Shown piece after piece: positions 34,499-43,438 of a stretch of DNA of 57,550 nucleotides. The stretch's first letter is position 1. Every line of letters begins with the position of its first letter. The notes under the pieces are model-generated. The model was not told the DNA's origin, ran no database searches, and worked only from the letters and a program-made list of their open reading frames with translations. This DNA is from Oscillospiraceae bacterium (GTDB taxonomy: Bacteria; Bacillota; Clostridia; Oscillospirales; Ruminococcaceae): NCBI GenBank assembly GCA_017465665.1, contig JAFTVU010000024.1, positions 1 to 57,550 of the forward strand, in the 5' to 3' direction. The translations under genes were made by a program, and so were the position numbers.

Positions 34499-35844
34499 TG
34501 TTTATAGTTCATGAGATAGCAATGGCGACAGGCGGAAAGCTGTTCGGAAACGGTAATGCCGTTGTGACAGGCGTTTCCACCGATACACGCACGATACAGA
34601 ACGGCGATGCTTATGTCGCAATAAAAGGCGAGCGCTTTGACGGAAATGATTTTATTGCAAAGGCCGTTGAAAATGGTGCTGTGGCTGTAATAACTGACAG
34701 AGCTGACGGTGCGGATTCCTACGGCGTTCCTACAGTGCTCGTGCAGGAGAGCAGAGCTGCTCAGCTTGCGCTTGCGAGATATCACAGATGCAGATTTCCG
34801 CTGAAGCTGTGCGGAGTTACAGGCAGCGTAGGCAAGACCTCCACAAAGGATATGATATATGCGGTGCTTTCCGCAGGCTACAATACACTCAGAACTGAGG
34901 GCAACTTCAATAACGATATCGGACTCCCTAAGACTCTGTTCAGACTTCGTCCCGAAAACGGCGCGGCAGTCATCGAGATGGGAATGTCTGATCTTGGAGA
35001 GATATCCGTACTGTCAAAAGCGGCATGCCCTGATTGTGCGGTCATCACTAATATAGGTTACTGCCATATCGAGAACCTTAAAACGCGCGATAACATCCTC
35101 AGGGCAAAGCTTGAGATACTGGATGGTGCAAAGCCCACAGCACCGCTTATAGTATGCGGTGATGATGAGTATCTCAGAAAGACAGAGGTACATGGAAGAA
35201 AGCTTATCCGTTACGGTTTAGGCGCAGACTGCGATGTACGTGCGGAGGATATTGAGCACCTTGATAACGGCGAGCGCTTTGTGCTGATCGATGGCGATGA
35301 TCGCTATGAAGCGGCTGTGCCCGTCAGCGGTGAGCATCATGTGCTGAATGCTCTGGCGGCGTACTGCGTCGGCAGAGAATTCGGTATGGGCGCTGGGGAT
35401 ATCATTCCTGCGTTTATGAATTATGAGGGTTCAGGTATGCGTCAGAAGACCATACAGCAGGATGGCGTGACATATATCCTTGATTGCTACAATGCAAGCC
35501 CTACTTCAATGAAGAGCTCTCTTTCAGTTCTTGGCGGAGTAAAAGCAGAGGGAAGAAAGATAGCGGTGCTGGGAGATATGCTTGAGCTTGGCGATATGTC
35601 TGCAGAGCTTCATGCTTCTGTGGCGGAGTATGTTACAGCGAATGCACAGGTCGCATTCCTCTACGGCGCAGAGATGGGCGAATGTGCAAAGGCTCTTAGA
35701 GCAAAGAGCTTTGAGGTGTACCACAGCACTGATAAGAGCGTGCTTTCCGATGAGCTTAAAAAGTACATTTCCGAGGGCGATGTGCTGCTTTTCAAGGGCA
35801 GCCGTGGTATGAGGCTAGAGGAGATCTACGATAATATAAAATAA
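34498..35844 (+). CDS. murF: UDP-MurNAc-tripeptide D-alanyl-D-alanine ligase
   Basis: Adds D-Ala-D-Ala to complete the UDP-MurNAc-pentapeptide. 448 residues. The ATP-binding GVTGSVGKTSTKDM, TEGNFNNDIGLPKTLF, AVIEMGMSDLGEI and LDCYNASPTSMKSSL are MurF signatures. It shares the TAATG junction with murE, so the two ligases are made in step. Confidence 0.97.
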   Translation: MFIVHEIAMATGGKLFGNGNAVVTGVSTDTRTIQNGDAYVAIKGERFDGNDFIAKAVENGAVAVITDRADGADSYGVPTVLVQESRAAQLALARYHRCRFPLKLCGVTGSVGKTSTKDMIYAVLSAGYNTLRTEGNFNNDIGLPKTLFRLRPENGAAVIEMGMSDLGEISVLSKAACPDCAVITNIGYCHIENLKTRDNILRAKLEILDGAKPTAPLIVCGDDEYLRKTEVHGRKLIRYGLGADCDVRAEDIEHLDNGERFVLIDGDDRYEAAVPVSGEHHVLNALAAYCVGREFGMGAGDIIPAFMNYEGSGMRQKTIQQDGVTYILDCYNASPTSMKSSLSVLGGVKAEGRKIAVLGDMLELGDMSAELHASVAEYVTANAQVAFLYGAEMGECAKALRAKSFEVYHSTDKSVLSDELKKYISEGDVLLFKGSRGMRLEEIYDNIK

Positions 35845-35864
35845 ACATATAAGAGGACAACACA

Positions 35865-36911
35865 ATGATCTGGACAAGTGTTTTTGCAGCGTGCGCTGCT
35901 TTTGCGTTGACATGGCTGGCAGGAAAGTGGTTCATTCCGTTCCTGCATAAGCTGAAGTACGGACAGACTATCCTTGACATCGGACCGAGATGGCATAAGG
36001 AAAAGAAGCAGGGTACCCCCACAATGGGCGGTATCATGTTCATAATCGCTGCATTTGTAAGCTTTATATGCGGCATGATATTGTTCCATGCGCTTGGCGG
36101 TGTCGATCTTTCCAATCCTGTCAATATGCAGGAGCTGATACGCTCCTCTGCAGGCCTTATGCTTGCTGTGATGATGGGCTTCATGGGATTTCTGGATGAT
36201 TTCATCAAGGTCAAGAAAAAGCAGAACGGCGGTCTTACCGTTATGCAGAAGACTGTAATACAGGTGCTGATAATCGCTGCGTATTTTGCAACACTTTACC
36301 TCAGCGGCGACAAGGGTACTAGTATCATGCTGCCCTGGGGCTATAACTGGGATCTCGGGCTGCTGTACTATCCGATCATGGGCGTTGCGATCTACTATAT
36401 CGTAAATGCGGTAAACCTTACCGATGGCATCGACGGACTCTGCTCCTCGGTAACTGTAGTATACATGGCTGCGTTTGCAGCGATCTCGGGAATAGTCGGC
36501 GCGTACGGTCACACCCTGCTTTCTATGTGTGTGGCAGGCGGCTGTATCGGCTTCCTTATGTGGAACTTCCCTCCTGCAAAAGTGTTTATGGGTGATACGG
36601 GTTCCATGTTCCTCGGCGGTGCTGTATGTGCAATGGGCATCGGCTGCAATGCAGAGGTGCTCATGATAATCGCGGCGATCGTATATATCCTTGAGGCGCT
36701 GTCTGTGGTCATTCAGGTGAGCGTATTCAAGATAACAAAGAAGATATATCACACAACAGAGGGCAAGCGCCTTTTCAAGATGACCCCCATCCATCACCAT
36801 TTTGAGCTCAGCAACTGGAGCGAGGTAAAGATAGATCTAGTGTTCTCACTGGTGGCACTGGTGGCAGGAGCGGTATCCGTACTGCTTGCATTCTATTTGT
36901 TCGGTAAATGA
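35865..36911 (+). CDS. mraY: Phospho-N-acetylmuramoyl-pentapeptide transferase MraY
   Basis: Integral membrane enzyme making lipid I from UDP-MurNAc-pentapeptide and undecaprenyl phosphate. 348 residues, about ten transmembrane helices. Conserved pieces are GTPTMGG near residue 46, FLDDFIKV, NLTDGIDGLCSS, FMGDTGSMFLGG and the TPIHHHFEL loop. AGAGGA lies before the ATG. No murD follows, unlike the usual mraY-murD-ftsW order. Confidence 0.97.
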   Translation: MIWTSVFAACAAFALTWLAGKWFIPFLHKLKYGQTILDIGPRWHKEKKQGTPTMGGIMFIIAAFVSFICGMILFHALGGVDLSNPVNMQELIRSSAGLMLAVMMGFMGFLDDFIKVKKKQNGGLTVMQKTVIQVLIIAAYFATLYLSGDKGTSIMLPWGYNWDLGLLYYPIMGVAIYYIVNAVNLTDGIDGLCSSVTVVYMAAFAAISGIVGAYGHTLLSMCVAGGCIGFLMWNFPPAKVFMGDTGSMFLGGAVCAMGIGCNAEVLMIIAAIVYILEALSVVIQVSVFKITKKIYHTTEGKRLFKMTPIHHHFELSNWSEVKIDLVFSLVALVAGAVSVLLAFYLFGK

Positions 36912-36937
36912 TATCCTATCCCCATAACGGAGGTAAT

Positions 36938-38197
36938 ATGGCAGCTTCAACAGTAAAAAGACCGCCCGCTAAGGCTCCTGTGCGTAAGCCGCAGGCGGAA
37001 AAGAAAAAGACCGGAAAAAAGGTGATCGATCCCGACAGAATACGTCTGTTCTTTACAAAGGGAAGTATCGATGTGCCTATGCTGGTAATAACGGTAGTGC
37101 TTCTTGTTCTGGGAATAACCATGATGTTCTCTGCGAGCCATGCGCTGTCCTACCGAGATAACGGCGATTCCTACAGCTATGCTGTGAGTCAGATGACGTT
37201 TGCGGGAATAGGTCTGTTGCTGATGTTCCTTGCGAGCTTTGTTGATTACCGTTTGCTGAGAGCGGAAAAGAGCTTTAATATCTTCGGCAGAAAGATGGAG
37301 CTGACGTTTTCGCACCTTGTTCTTGCAGTGGCTTTTGTGCCGATGTTCCTTATCATTCCGTTTGGCGTGAGCAATACAGAGAACGGTCCGCGCCGCTGGC
37401 TGCCTATCTTCGGCAGAACGTTCCAGCCCTCGGATATCATGAAATTCGCGCTGATAATCTTCTTTGCGTATTATATCTCAAAGAACTACAAGAAGATGCG
37501 CTATACCGTTACGGGACTTGTAAAGCCGTTCATACTGCTTGCGGTGGTAGGCTGGCTGATGTATATTCAGCCGCACCTTTCGGGTCTGCTCATCATGCTG
37601 ATGATATGTGCTGCTATGCTGTTTATAGGCGGCGTAAATATGAAGACGGTAATCGTTGTGGGAGCTGCTGCGGTGGTCATGCTGGTGCTGGCGTTCGCGA
37701 CCAGTGAATTCACCTACTTCGCTGACCGTATCATGTACACATTCGATCCTCTTGCGGATAAGGGTGATAAGACATATCAGTCCTATCAGGCGGTGCTTGC
37801 TATCGGCTCTGGCGGACTGTGGGGCGTGGGCTTCGGCAATTCCGCTCAGAAGTACTATTACCTCCCTGATGCAGAGAACGACTTCGTGTTTGCCATCCTC
37901 TGTGAGGAGTTCGGCTTTATCGGCGGAGCACTGGTGATTATTCTGTTCCTTATCTTCGTGCTGAGAGGCTTCTATATTGCCAGAAAATCCGAGGACCGCT
38001 TCGGTATGCTGCTTGCTACAGGTATTACCTTGCAGGTAGGACTTCAGGCGCTGCTGAATATCGGCGTAAACTGCTGCTGTATCCCGAATACGGGTATCTC
38101 GCTGCCGTTCTTCAGCTATGGCGGAACAGCGCTGGTAATCCAGCTTGTCGAGGTAGGACTGCTGCTCGCGGTATCAAGAAGAGCGAAACTGAATTAA
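36938..38197 (+). CDS. ftsW: FtsW/SpoVE-family septal glycosyltransferase
   Basis: SEDS-family polymerase that makes glycan strands from lipid II at the septum with the class B PBP. 419 residues. A basic, disordered N-terminal tail of about 45 residues precedes roughly ten helices. Typical segments are FSASHALSYR, GPRRWLPIFGRTFQPSDIMKFALI and the C-terminal NTGISLPFFSYGGTALV. The ATG at 36938 follows CGGAGG; the longer in-frame start at 36908 overlaps the mraY stop and is rejected. Confidence 0.95.
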   Translation: MAASTVKRPPAKAPVRKPQAEKKKTGKKVIDPDRIRLFFTKGSIDVPMLVITVVLLVLGITMMFSASHALSYRDNGDSYSYAVSQMTFAGIGLLLMFLASFVDYRLLRAEKSFNIFGRKMELTFSHLVLAVAFVPMFLIIPFGVSNTENGPRRWLPIFGRTFQPSDIMKFALIIFFAYYISKNYKKMRYTVTGLVKPFILLAVVGWLMYIQPHLSGLLIMLMICAAMLFIGGVNMKTVIVVGAAAVVMLVLAFATSEFTYFADRIMYTFDPLADKGDKTYQSYQAVLAIGSGGLWGVGFGNSAQKYYYLPDAENDFVFAILCEEFGFIGGALVIILFLIFVLRGFYIARKSEDRFGMLLATGITLQVGLQALLNIGVNCCCIPNTGISLPFFSYGGTALVIQLVEVGLLLAVSRRAKLN

Positions 38198-38211
38198 GGA
38201 CGGGTAAACAA

Positions 38212-39348
38212 ATGAAAGCTGTATTTGCCGCAGGCGGAACTGCGGGTCATATAAATCCTGCACTTGCCATAGCAGACAAGATGAAGTCTCTTTTTCCTGA
38301 GACCGAGATACTTTTCATCGGCACTCCCTCGGGTATGGAGGCAAGACTGGTAGCAAAAGCAGGCTATGATTTCAGAGGCGTGGAGATGGCAGGCTTCCAG
38401 CGCAGTCTTTCGCTGAAGAGCATCGGAAAGAACATGAAAGCCGCTTATTACTATCTTATCTCCGCCAAGAGACAGGTGCGTAAGATACTCAGGGAATTTC
38501 AGCCCGATATCGTTATCGGAACAGGTGGATATGTAACAGGCACAGTTTTGAGCCAGGCGGTGGCTATGGGCATAAAGACCATCACCCACGAGAGCAATTC
38601 CTACCCGGGCATGGCAACAAAGATGCTTGCCAAAAAGGCGGATAAGGTGCTGCTTGCAACAGAGGATGCAAAGAAACATCTGCCCTCTGCGGAGCGCTGT
38701 ATAGTTACGGGAAATCCTTTGCGTTCCAATATCCAGATAGAGGACAGAGAGGCTGCAAGAAAAAGACTTGGCCTGCCTGAGGGCTTTACGGTGCTCTCCT
38801 TTGGCGGAAGTCTGGGCGCAAACCGCATTACCGAAGCAGTGGCTGAGCTTGTCGCATGGGAGCAGAAAAAGGGCGGTATCAACCACATCCATTCCTATGG
38901 CGGAAACGGCAAGGAGAAGTTTTACACCTCCCTTGAACAGAGTGGCGCGGCAGAGGATAAGACACGTCATATCTTCCGTGATTATATCGATAATATGTAC
39001 ACCTGCATCTGTGCGGCTGATCTTATAATCTCCCGTGCAGGAGCAATGACTATAACAGAGCTTACCGCTATCGGCAGACCCGCTATCCTTGTTCCGTATC
39101 CCAATGCGGCGGAGAATCACCAGTACTACAATGCTCTGACGCTGAGCAAGGCGAATGCCGCAGTTCTTATCGAGGATAAGGATCTCACCAAGGCAAGGCT
39201 GGTGGAGGAGGTCTCGGCGCTGTATAATGACCGTGACCGTCTGGCGCTGATGGAGGATAACGCAAAGAAATCCGCGGAAAACAACGCGGCTGACCGTATA
39301 ATGAGCGAGATAATCGACCTCATAGGCGAGGATAAGTTCACTAAGTAA
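38212..39348 (+). CDS. murG: Lipid II synthase MurG
   Basis: Peripheral membrane GT-B glycosyltransferase that adds GlcNAc to lipid I. 378 residues. The N-terminal glycine loop is AAGGTAGHINPALAIAD, followed by VIGTGGYVTGTVLSQA, THESNSYPGMATKML and SRAGAMTITELTAIGRPAILVPYPNAAENHQYYNA in the UDP-GlcNAc-binding half. Starts 15 bases after ftsW. Confidence 0.96.
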   Translation: MKAVFAAGGTAGHINPALAIADKMKSLFPETEILFIGTPSGMEARLVAKAGYDFRGVEMAGFQRSLSLKSIGKNMKAAYYYLISAKRQVRKILREFQPDIVIGTGGYVTGTVLSQAVAMGIKTITHESNSYPGMATKMLAKKADKVLLATEDAKKHLPSAERCIVTGNPLRSNIQIEDREAARKRLGLPEGFTVLSFGGSLGANRITEAVAELVAWEQKKGGINHIHSYGGNGKEKFYTSLEQSGAAEDKTRHIFRDYIDNMYTCICAADLIISRAGAMTITELTAIGRPAILVPYPNAAENHQYYNALTLSKANAAVLIEDKDLTKARLVEEVSALYNDRDRLALMEDNAKKSAENNAADRIMSEIIDLIGEDKFTK

Positions 39349-39411
39349 TTTCACAAAAAACTCTCTTTGGCATACTATGCAATATCCATTGATATGCTAA
39401 GGAGTGATAAT

Positions 39412-40683
39412 ATGAATAACAGCCAGAAGCTGGTCATCAGCGGAGGACGTAAAATAGAGGGCGAGCTTACGGTGCAGGGCGCTAAGAACAGTGTTCTGCC
39501 GCTGCTTTCGGCGGCTGTGCTTGTTCATGGCGAAAGCGTGCTACATAATTGTCCGCAGCTCACTGATGTGGATGCTGCGTGCCGTATCCTTTCGGGGCTT
39601 GGCTGTCGCTGCGTAAGGAGCGGCGGCACTATAACAGTAAACGCCTCCTCGGTAAGCAGGAGCGATATTCCCGATGAGCTGATGCGCGAGATGAGAAGCT
39701 CCATAATGTTTCTCGGCTCTATCCTCGGCAGAACGGGACGCTGCAGGCTGTCGTTCCCCGGTGGCTGTGAGCTGGGTGCAAGACCTATCGATCTGCATCT
39801 GTCTGCACTTAAACAGATGGGCGCGGTGATAACAGAGGAGCACGGCATCCTTGATGTGAGCGCGCCACAGGGCTTGAAAGGCGCAAGGATAACGCTTTCG
39901 TTCCCGTCTGTGGGAGCAACAGAGAATATCCTGCTTGCAGCGGTGACTGCAAGAGGAACTACAGAGCTGCATAATGCGGCGCGCGAGCCTGAGATATGCG
40001 ATATTGCGGATTTCCTTATAAAATGCGGAGCAAGGATATCGGGTGCAGGCAGCGGAGTGATATACATTGAGGGCGTTGAAAGACTATATCCCTCAGAATA
40101 CAGCGTAATGCCAGATCGTATTGCAGCAGGAACTTATCTGTGCTGTGCCGCTGCAACAGGCGGAGAGCTGCTGCTGAGCGGCTGCCGCACTGAGAATATG
40201 ACGGCTTTTCTTTCTGTGCTTGAGAGCATGGGCTGCCGCGGGTATGCTTACGGCGGCGGAAAGCTGTACTTCAGCAGGAAGCGTAAGCTGATAGCACCGC
40301 CTACTATCCGCACAATGCCATATCCCGGCTTCCCTACGGATATACAGGCGCCCATCATGTCTGTGACTACTCTTGCAGAGGGTACATCAGTATTTGTAGA
40401 AACGATATTTGACAACCGCTACCGTCATGTTCCTGAGCTTGTGCGGCTTGGCGCTTCCATCAAGGCCGAGGGCAGAGTGGCGGTGGTAGAGGGTGTGAAG
40501 CGGCTGACAGGAGCAAAGCTGTGCGCCCATGAGCTTCGCGGCGGAGCGGCTCTTATTACCGCAGCACTGGCGGCGGAGGGAATATCCGAGATAACGGGCC
40601 TCAATTATATCGACCGGGGCTATGACGGGATCGAAGCGGTTCTCCGACAGGCGGGGGCTGATATAAAGCGAGTAAACGTATAA
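39412..40683 (+). CDS. murA: UDP-N-acetylglucosamine 1-carboxyvinyltransferase
   Basis: First committed enzyme of peptidoglycan synthesis: transfers enolpyruvate from PEP to UDP-GlcNAc. 423 residues. It begins LVISGGRKIEGELTVQGAKNSVLPLL (catalytic Lys-Asn) and has FPGGCELGARPIDLH with the active-site Cys of the fosfomycin-sensitive form. The ATG at 39412 has AAGGAG upstream; a longer frame from 39367 lacks a ribosome site. Found in the dcw cluster of several Clostridia. Confidence 0.95.
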   Translation: MNNSQKLVISGGRKIEGELTVQGAKNSVLPLLSAAVLVHGESVLHNCPQLTDVDAACRILSGLGCRCVRSGGTITVNASSVSRSDIPDELMREMRSSIMFLGSILGRTGRCRLSFPGGCELGARPIDLHLSALKQMGAVITEEHGILDVSAPQGLKGARITLSFPSVGATENILLAAVTARGTTELHNAAREPEICDIADFLIKCGARISGAGSGVIYIEGVERLYPSEYSVMPDRIAAGTYLCCAAATGGELLLSGCRTENMTAFLSVLESMGCRGYAYGGGKLYFSRKRKLIAPPTIRTMPYPGFPTDIQAPIMSVTTLAEGTSVFVETIFDNRYRHVPELVRLGASIKAEGRVAVVEGVKRLTGAKLCAHELRGGAALITAALAAEGISEITGLNYIDRGYDGIEAVLRQAGADIKRVNV

Positions 40684-40706
40684 AAGCAAAGGAAGGGGAA
40701 AGACGC

Positions 40707-41834
40707 ATGAAAGCAAAAAAGACGGCGGCAGATAAAAATGCAAAAAGAAAAGCGTCTCTCGATGCGCTATATAAGGATATGCAGCAGAGCAAGGCAGAGC
40801 AGGAGCAGGCGCCAAGGAACGGCGCTCAGCCTGCGCCTGTACAGAATAAAACCGCAAAGCCTGTAAAGAGAGCGAAGAGCGGCAAGGCTCAGCCGAAAAA
40901 GCAGGTAAAGCCTGTGGCACAGAAAAAGCCTGTTCAGCAGAATGTAGCGATCCCCGAGGATAAGCGCAGGGCGGTAAACAAGGCTGTAAACAAAGCAGTG
41001 AACAAGAACCGTGCCAAATCCCAGAAAAAGCGCGGCAGCCGCGGCGGAAACTATGTGCTGTATTACATTTTTGCAGCGATAGTTGCTATAGTTGTGTTTG
41101 CGATACTTGCAAAAACAGTGCTGTTCAACTGCGGCAAGATAGAGGTTGCAGGTAATACCCGTTACACCGCAGATGAGATCATTGCAAAAAGCGGTATCGT
41201 TATGGGTACGAGCCTGCTTGATATCGATGCGGAAAAGGCACAGGAGAGCATTGTCAGCTCCCTTGCATATATCGATTCCGCAGAGATCAAAAAGTCCTAT
41301 CCCACAAAGATAGAGATAACCGTCAAGGAGGCGGAGCGCTGGTATATCGTAAAGGAGGGCAATCGTCCCTACATCGTTTCGCGCATGGGCAAGATAATCG
41401 AGGAGACGCCCGACAGCACACTTCCCGTAGTTATCGGCTATGAGGCGGAAATGCCCGCAGTGGGCGGTATGCTGAAATCTGAGGAGGACGGCAAGACGGA
41501 GCTTCCTGCACTGGTGCTGGCGGCGGCTGAGGAGGCTCAGCTCATCGGTATCACTACTATCGATATCACCGACCGTTTCGAGATAACCGTTACCGTGGAG
41601 GACAGAGTTACTCTGCTGCTGGGTCTTTCTACCCAGCTTGAAAACAAGCTGCATATCGCAAGAGAGCTTATAGAGACCGAGATATCCGCCACCGAATCTG
41701 TAACGGTGAATATCACCAATCCCGAAAAGGTGTATGTACGAGATAACAATATGATCGATCATCTTGTGGAAGTTCCGCAGCTTCCTGTATCTGAAACGGC
41801 AGAGAGCGGCGAAACAGCGGAGAATGCTGAATAA
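40707..41834 (+). CDS. ftsQ: Cell division protein FtsQ/DivIB
   Basis: Bitopic division protein of 375 residues. A very basic, lysine/alanine-rich cytoplasmic part (about 1-112) precedes one transmembrane helix (about 114-136) and a POTRA domain starting FNCGKIEVAGNTRYTADEIIAKSGI, then the FtsQ beta domain. The tail is acidic. It links FtsL/DivIC and the wall synthases. The cytoplasmic part is long compared with most FtsQ. The gene lies directly after murA (23 bases). Confidence 0.9.
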   Translation: MKAKKTAADKNAKRKASLDALYKDMQQSKAEQEQAPRNGAQPAPVQNKTAKPVKRAKSGKAQPKKQVKPVAQKKPVQQNVAIPEDKRRAVNKAVNKAVNKNRAKSQKKRGSRGGNYVLYYIFAAIVAIVVFAILAKTVLFNCGKIEVAGNTRYTADEIIAKSGIVMGTSLLDIDAEKAQESIVSSLAYIDSAEIKKSYPTKIEITVKEAERWYIVKEGNRPYIVSRMGKIIEETPDSTLPVVIGYEAEMPAVGGMLKSEEDGKTELPALVLAAAEEAQLIGITTIDITDRFEITVTVEDRVTLLLGLSTQLENKLHIARELIETEISATESVTVNITNPEKVYVRDNNMIDHLVEVPQLPVSETAESGETAENAE

Positions 41835-41842
41835 ATATCTAT

Positions 41843-41870
41843 GCAGGGGCGCAGAATGCTGTGCTCCTGC
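41843..41870 (+). terminator. Hairpin after ftsQ
   Basis: 11-bp stem GCAGGGGCGCA / TGTGCTCCTGC with two G-T pairs and a GAATGC loop, 8 bases after the ftsQ stop. The following TTGCACTTT is only a weak T-run. It lies before the separate ftsZ promoter. Confidence 0.5.
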
Positions 41871-41920
41871 TTGCACTTTGCGGATGTCAGAAAAATTACA
41901 GAATTTTCTTTAAAAAACAG

Positions 41921-41949
41921 TTGCAATTTGATTTTAAATCTGCTATAAT
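41921..41949 (+). promoter_or_regulatory. ftsZ promoter
   Basis: TTGCAA (41921-41926), 17-base spacer, TATAAT (41944-41949), about 50 bases before the ftsZ start. It allows ftsZ to be expressed apart from the upstream cluster. Confidence 0.75.
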
Positions 41950-42000
41950 GGTATGTAGATATACTAGGTATAGTGAATAAATTGCTTGGAGGACGAAAAT

Positions 42001-43146
42001 ATGGCATTTGAAATAGATACACATGATGACGAGTTCGAGCTTGACGAATCCTTTGAGGAAAGCACCAAAATAATGGTTATCGGCGTTGGCGGCGGCGGCG
42101 GAAACGCTGTCGATCACATGATCGACGCAGGTATGACAGGCATCGATTACGTTATTGCAAATACAGACGTAAAGGCGCTGCGTTCCAAGGATGGCAGCAA
42201 GATGAAGCGTATGCAGATCGGCAGAAAGCGCACAAAGGGTCAGGGCGCAGGCAACGATCCCTCCGTTGGTCAGGAAGCCGCTGTTGAGAGCCATGACGAG
42301 CTTCAGTCTGCTATGGACAAGGTATCTATGATCTTCGTTGCGGCAGGTATGGGCGGCGGCACAGGTACAGGCGCAGCTCCCGTTGTAGCGAATATCGCAA
42401 AGGAAAAGAACATCCTCACAGTGGGCGTTGTAACAAAGCCCTTTGCATGGGAGGGTGAGGCTAAGATGCTGCAGGCGATGAAGGGCATCAGCGAAATGCA
42501 GAAGTATGTTGACGCACTCATCGTTATCCCCAACGAAAAGGTAAAGGAGCTTTCCAATGGCAAACTCACAGCTCTGGATGCTTTCAAGGCTGTTGATGGC
42601 GTGCTTTATAAGGCTGTACGCGGAATTTCCGATCTGGTAACAGGCGTAGGCTTCATGAACGTTGACTTCGCGGATGTTACTATGGCGCTGAAGGATTCGG
42701 GTATCGCGCATATGGCTATCGGTAAGGGTAAGGGCGATAACAAGATCCAGGACGCTCTGAACGAGGTGCTTCACAGCCCGCTGCTGGAGACTTCCATTAC
42801 AGGTGCAAACAGAGTGCTGCTTAACGTAAGCATTCCCACATCCTGCACACTGGATGATTTTGATACTATCTCCGCAGAGATCACAAAGAACGCTGCTCCC
42901 AATGCCCGTGTTAAGGCAGGTATCATGTTTGATGATACTCTTGAGGATGATGAGATCTCCATTATCGCCATTGCAACGGATTTCGGCAAGTGTGCCGCTT
43001 CCGCAGTGCCCACAAAGGTCACCATCGATGAGGAGAATATCGTAAGCCAGCTCAGCAGCTTCGGCAACGGTGAGACAGCAGTGATCAATGATACCGATAA
43101 CAGCGATATCGATGCGCTGCTTCAGATACTGAGCAGCTCTAAGTAA
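42001..43146 (+). CDS. ftsZ: Cell division GTPase FtsZ
   Basis: Tubulin homologue forming the Z-ring. 381 residues. An acidic N-terminal extension of about 20 residues precedes the GTPase core (VIGVGGGGGNAVDHMI) with the tubulin signature GMGGGTGTGAAPV. A very short C-terminal linker leads to DIDALLQIL, a divergent form of the usual DIPxFLR peptide that binds FtsA or other partners. No ftsA is in the cluster, which fits. The ATG at 42001 follows GGAGG. A strong terminator follows. Confidence 0.96.
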   Translation: MAFEIDTHDDEFELDESFEESTKIMVIGVGGGGGNAVDHMIDAGMTGIDYVIANTDVKALRSKDGSKMKRMQIGRKRTKGQGAGNDPSVGQEAAVESHDELQSAMDKVSMIFVAAGMGGGTGTGAAPVVANIAKEKNILTVGVVTKPFAWEGEAKMLQAMKGISEMQKYVDALIVIPNEKVKELSNGKLTALDAFKAVDGVLYKAVRGISDLVTGVGFMNVDFADVTMALKDSGIAHMAIGKGKGDNKIQDALNEVLHSPLLETSITGANRVLLNVSIPTSCTLDDFDTISAEITKNAAPNARVKAGIMFDDTLEDDEISIIAIATDFGKCAASAVPTKVTIDEENIVSQLSSFGNGETAVINDTDNSDIDALLQILSSSK

Positions 43147-43162
43147 GCATATAGTACATAAG

Positions 43163-43190
43163 ATTCCGCCAAGCCTTTGGCGGAATTTTT
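43163..43190 (+). terminator. ftsZ terminator
   Basis: 10-bp stem ATTCCGCCAA / TTGGCGGAAT, GCCT loop, then T-run. Confidence 0.9.
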
Positions 43191-43303
43191 GTCCTGTTAA
43201 GCTTGATTTGAACAACTGAATTACAAAAAACGTTGAATAAGACATATCGTCCTTTTTCGCGTTTTGAGGTCTGACTTTAAATATTGCAGAGAAACGAATG
43301 ATT

Positions 43304-43344
43304 TTTTCAACAATATTTGTCTAAAATCCTAAAGTTGTTGAAAA
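43304..43344. promoter_or_regulatory. Inverted repeat, candidate operator
   Basis: TTTTCAACAA (43304-43313) and TTGTTGAAAA (43335-43344) are perfect inverted copies with a 21-base gap, so the arm centres are 31 bases (about three turns) apart, ending 3 bases before a -35 box. The unlabelled remainder of 43191-43303 shows nothing I can name. Confidence 0.4.
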
Positions 43345-43347
43345 CAC

Positions 43348-43376
43348 TTGAATTTTTCTTTGTTTTGTACTACAAT
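43348..43376 (+). promoter_or_regulatory. Promoter of the Thr-rich surface protein gene
   Basis: TTGAAT (43348-43353), 17-base spacer, TACAAT (43371-43376), about 60 bases before the start. Confidence 0.6.
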
Positions 43377-43438
43377 ATTGATATGTGGCGGTATGAGGGA
43401 TACTGCCGTTAATGTATATATTCTCAGGAGGCATTTCA

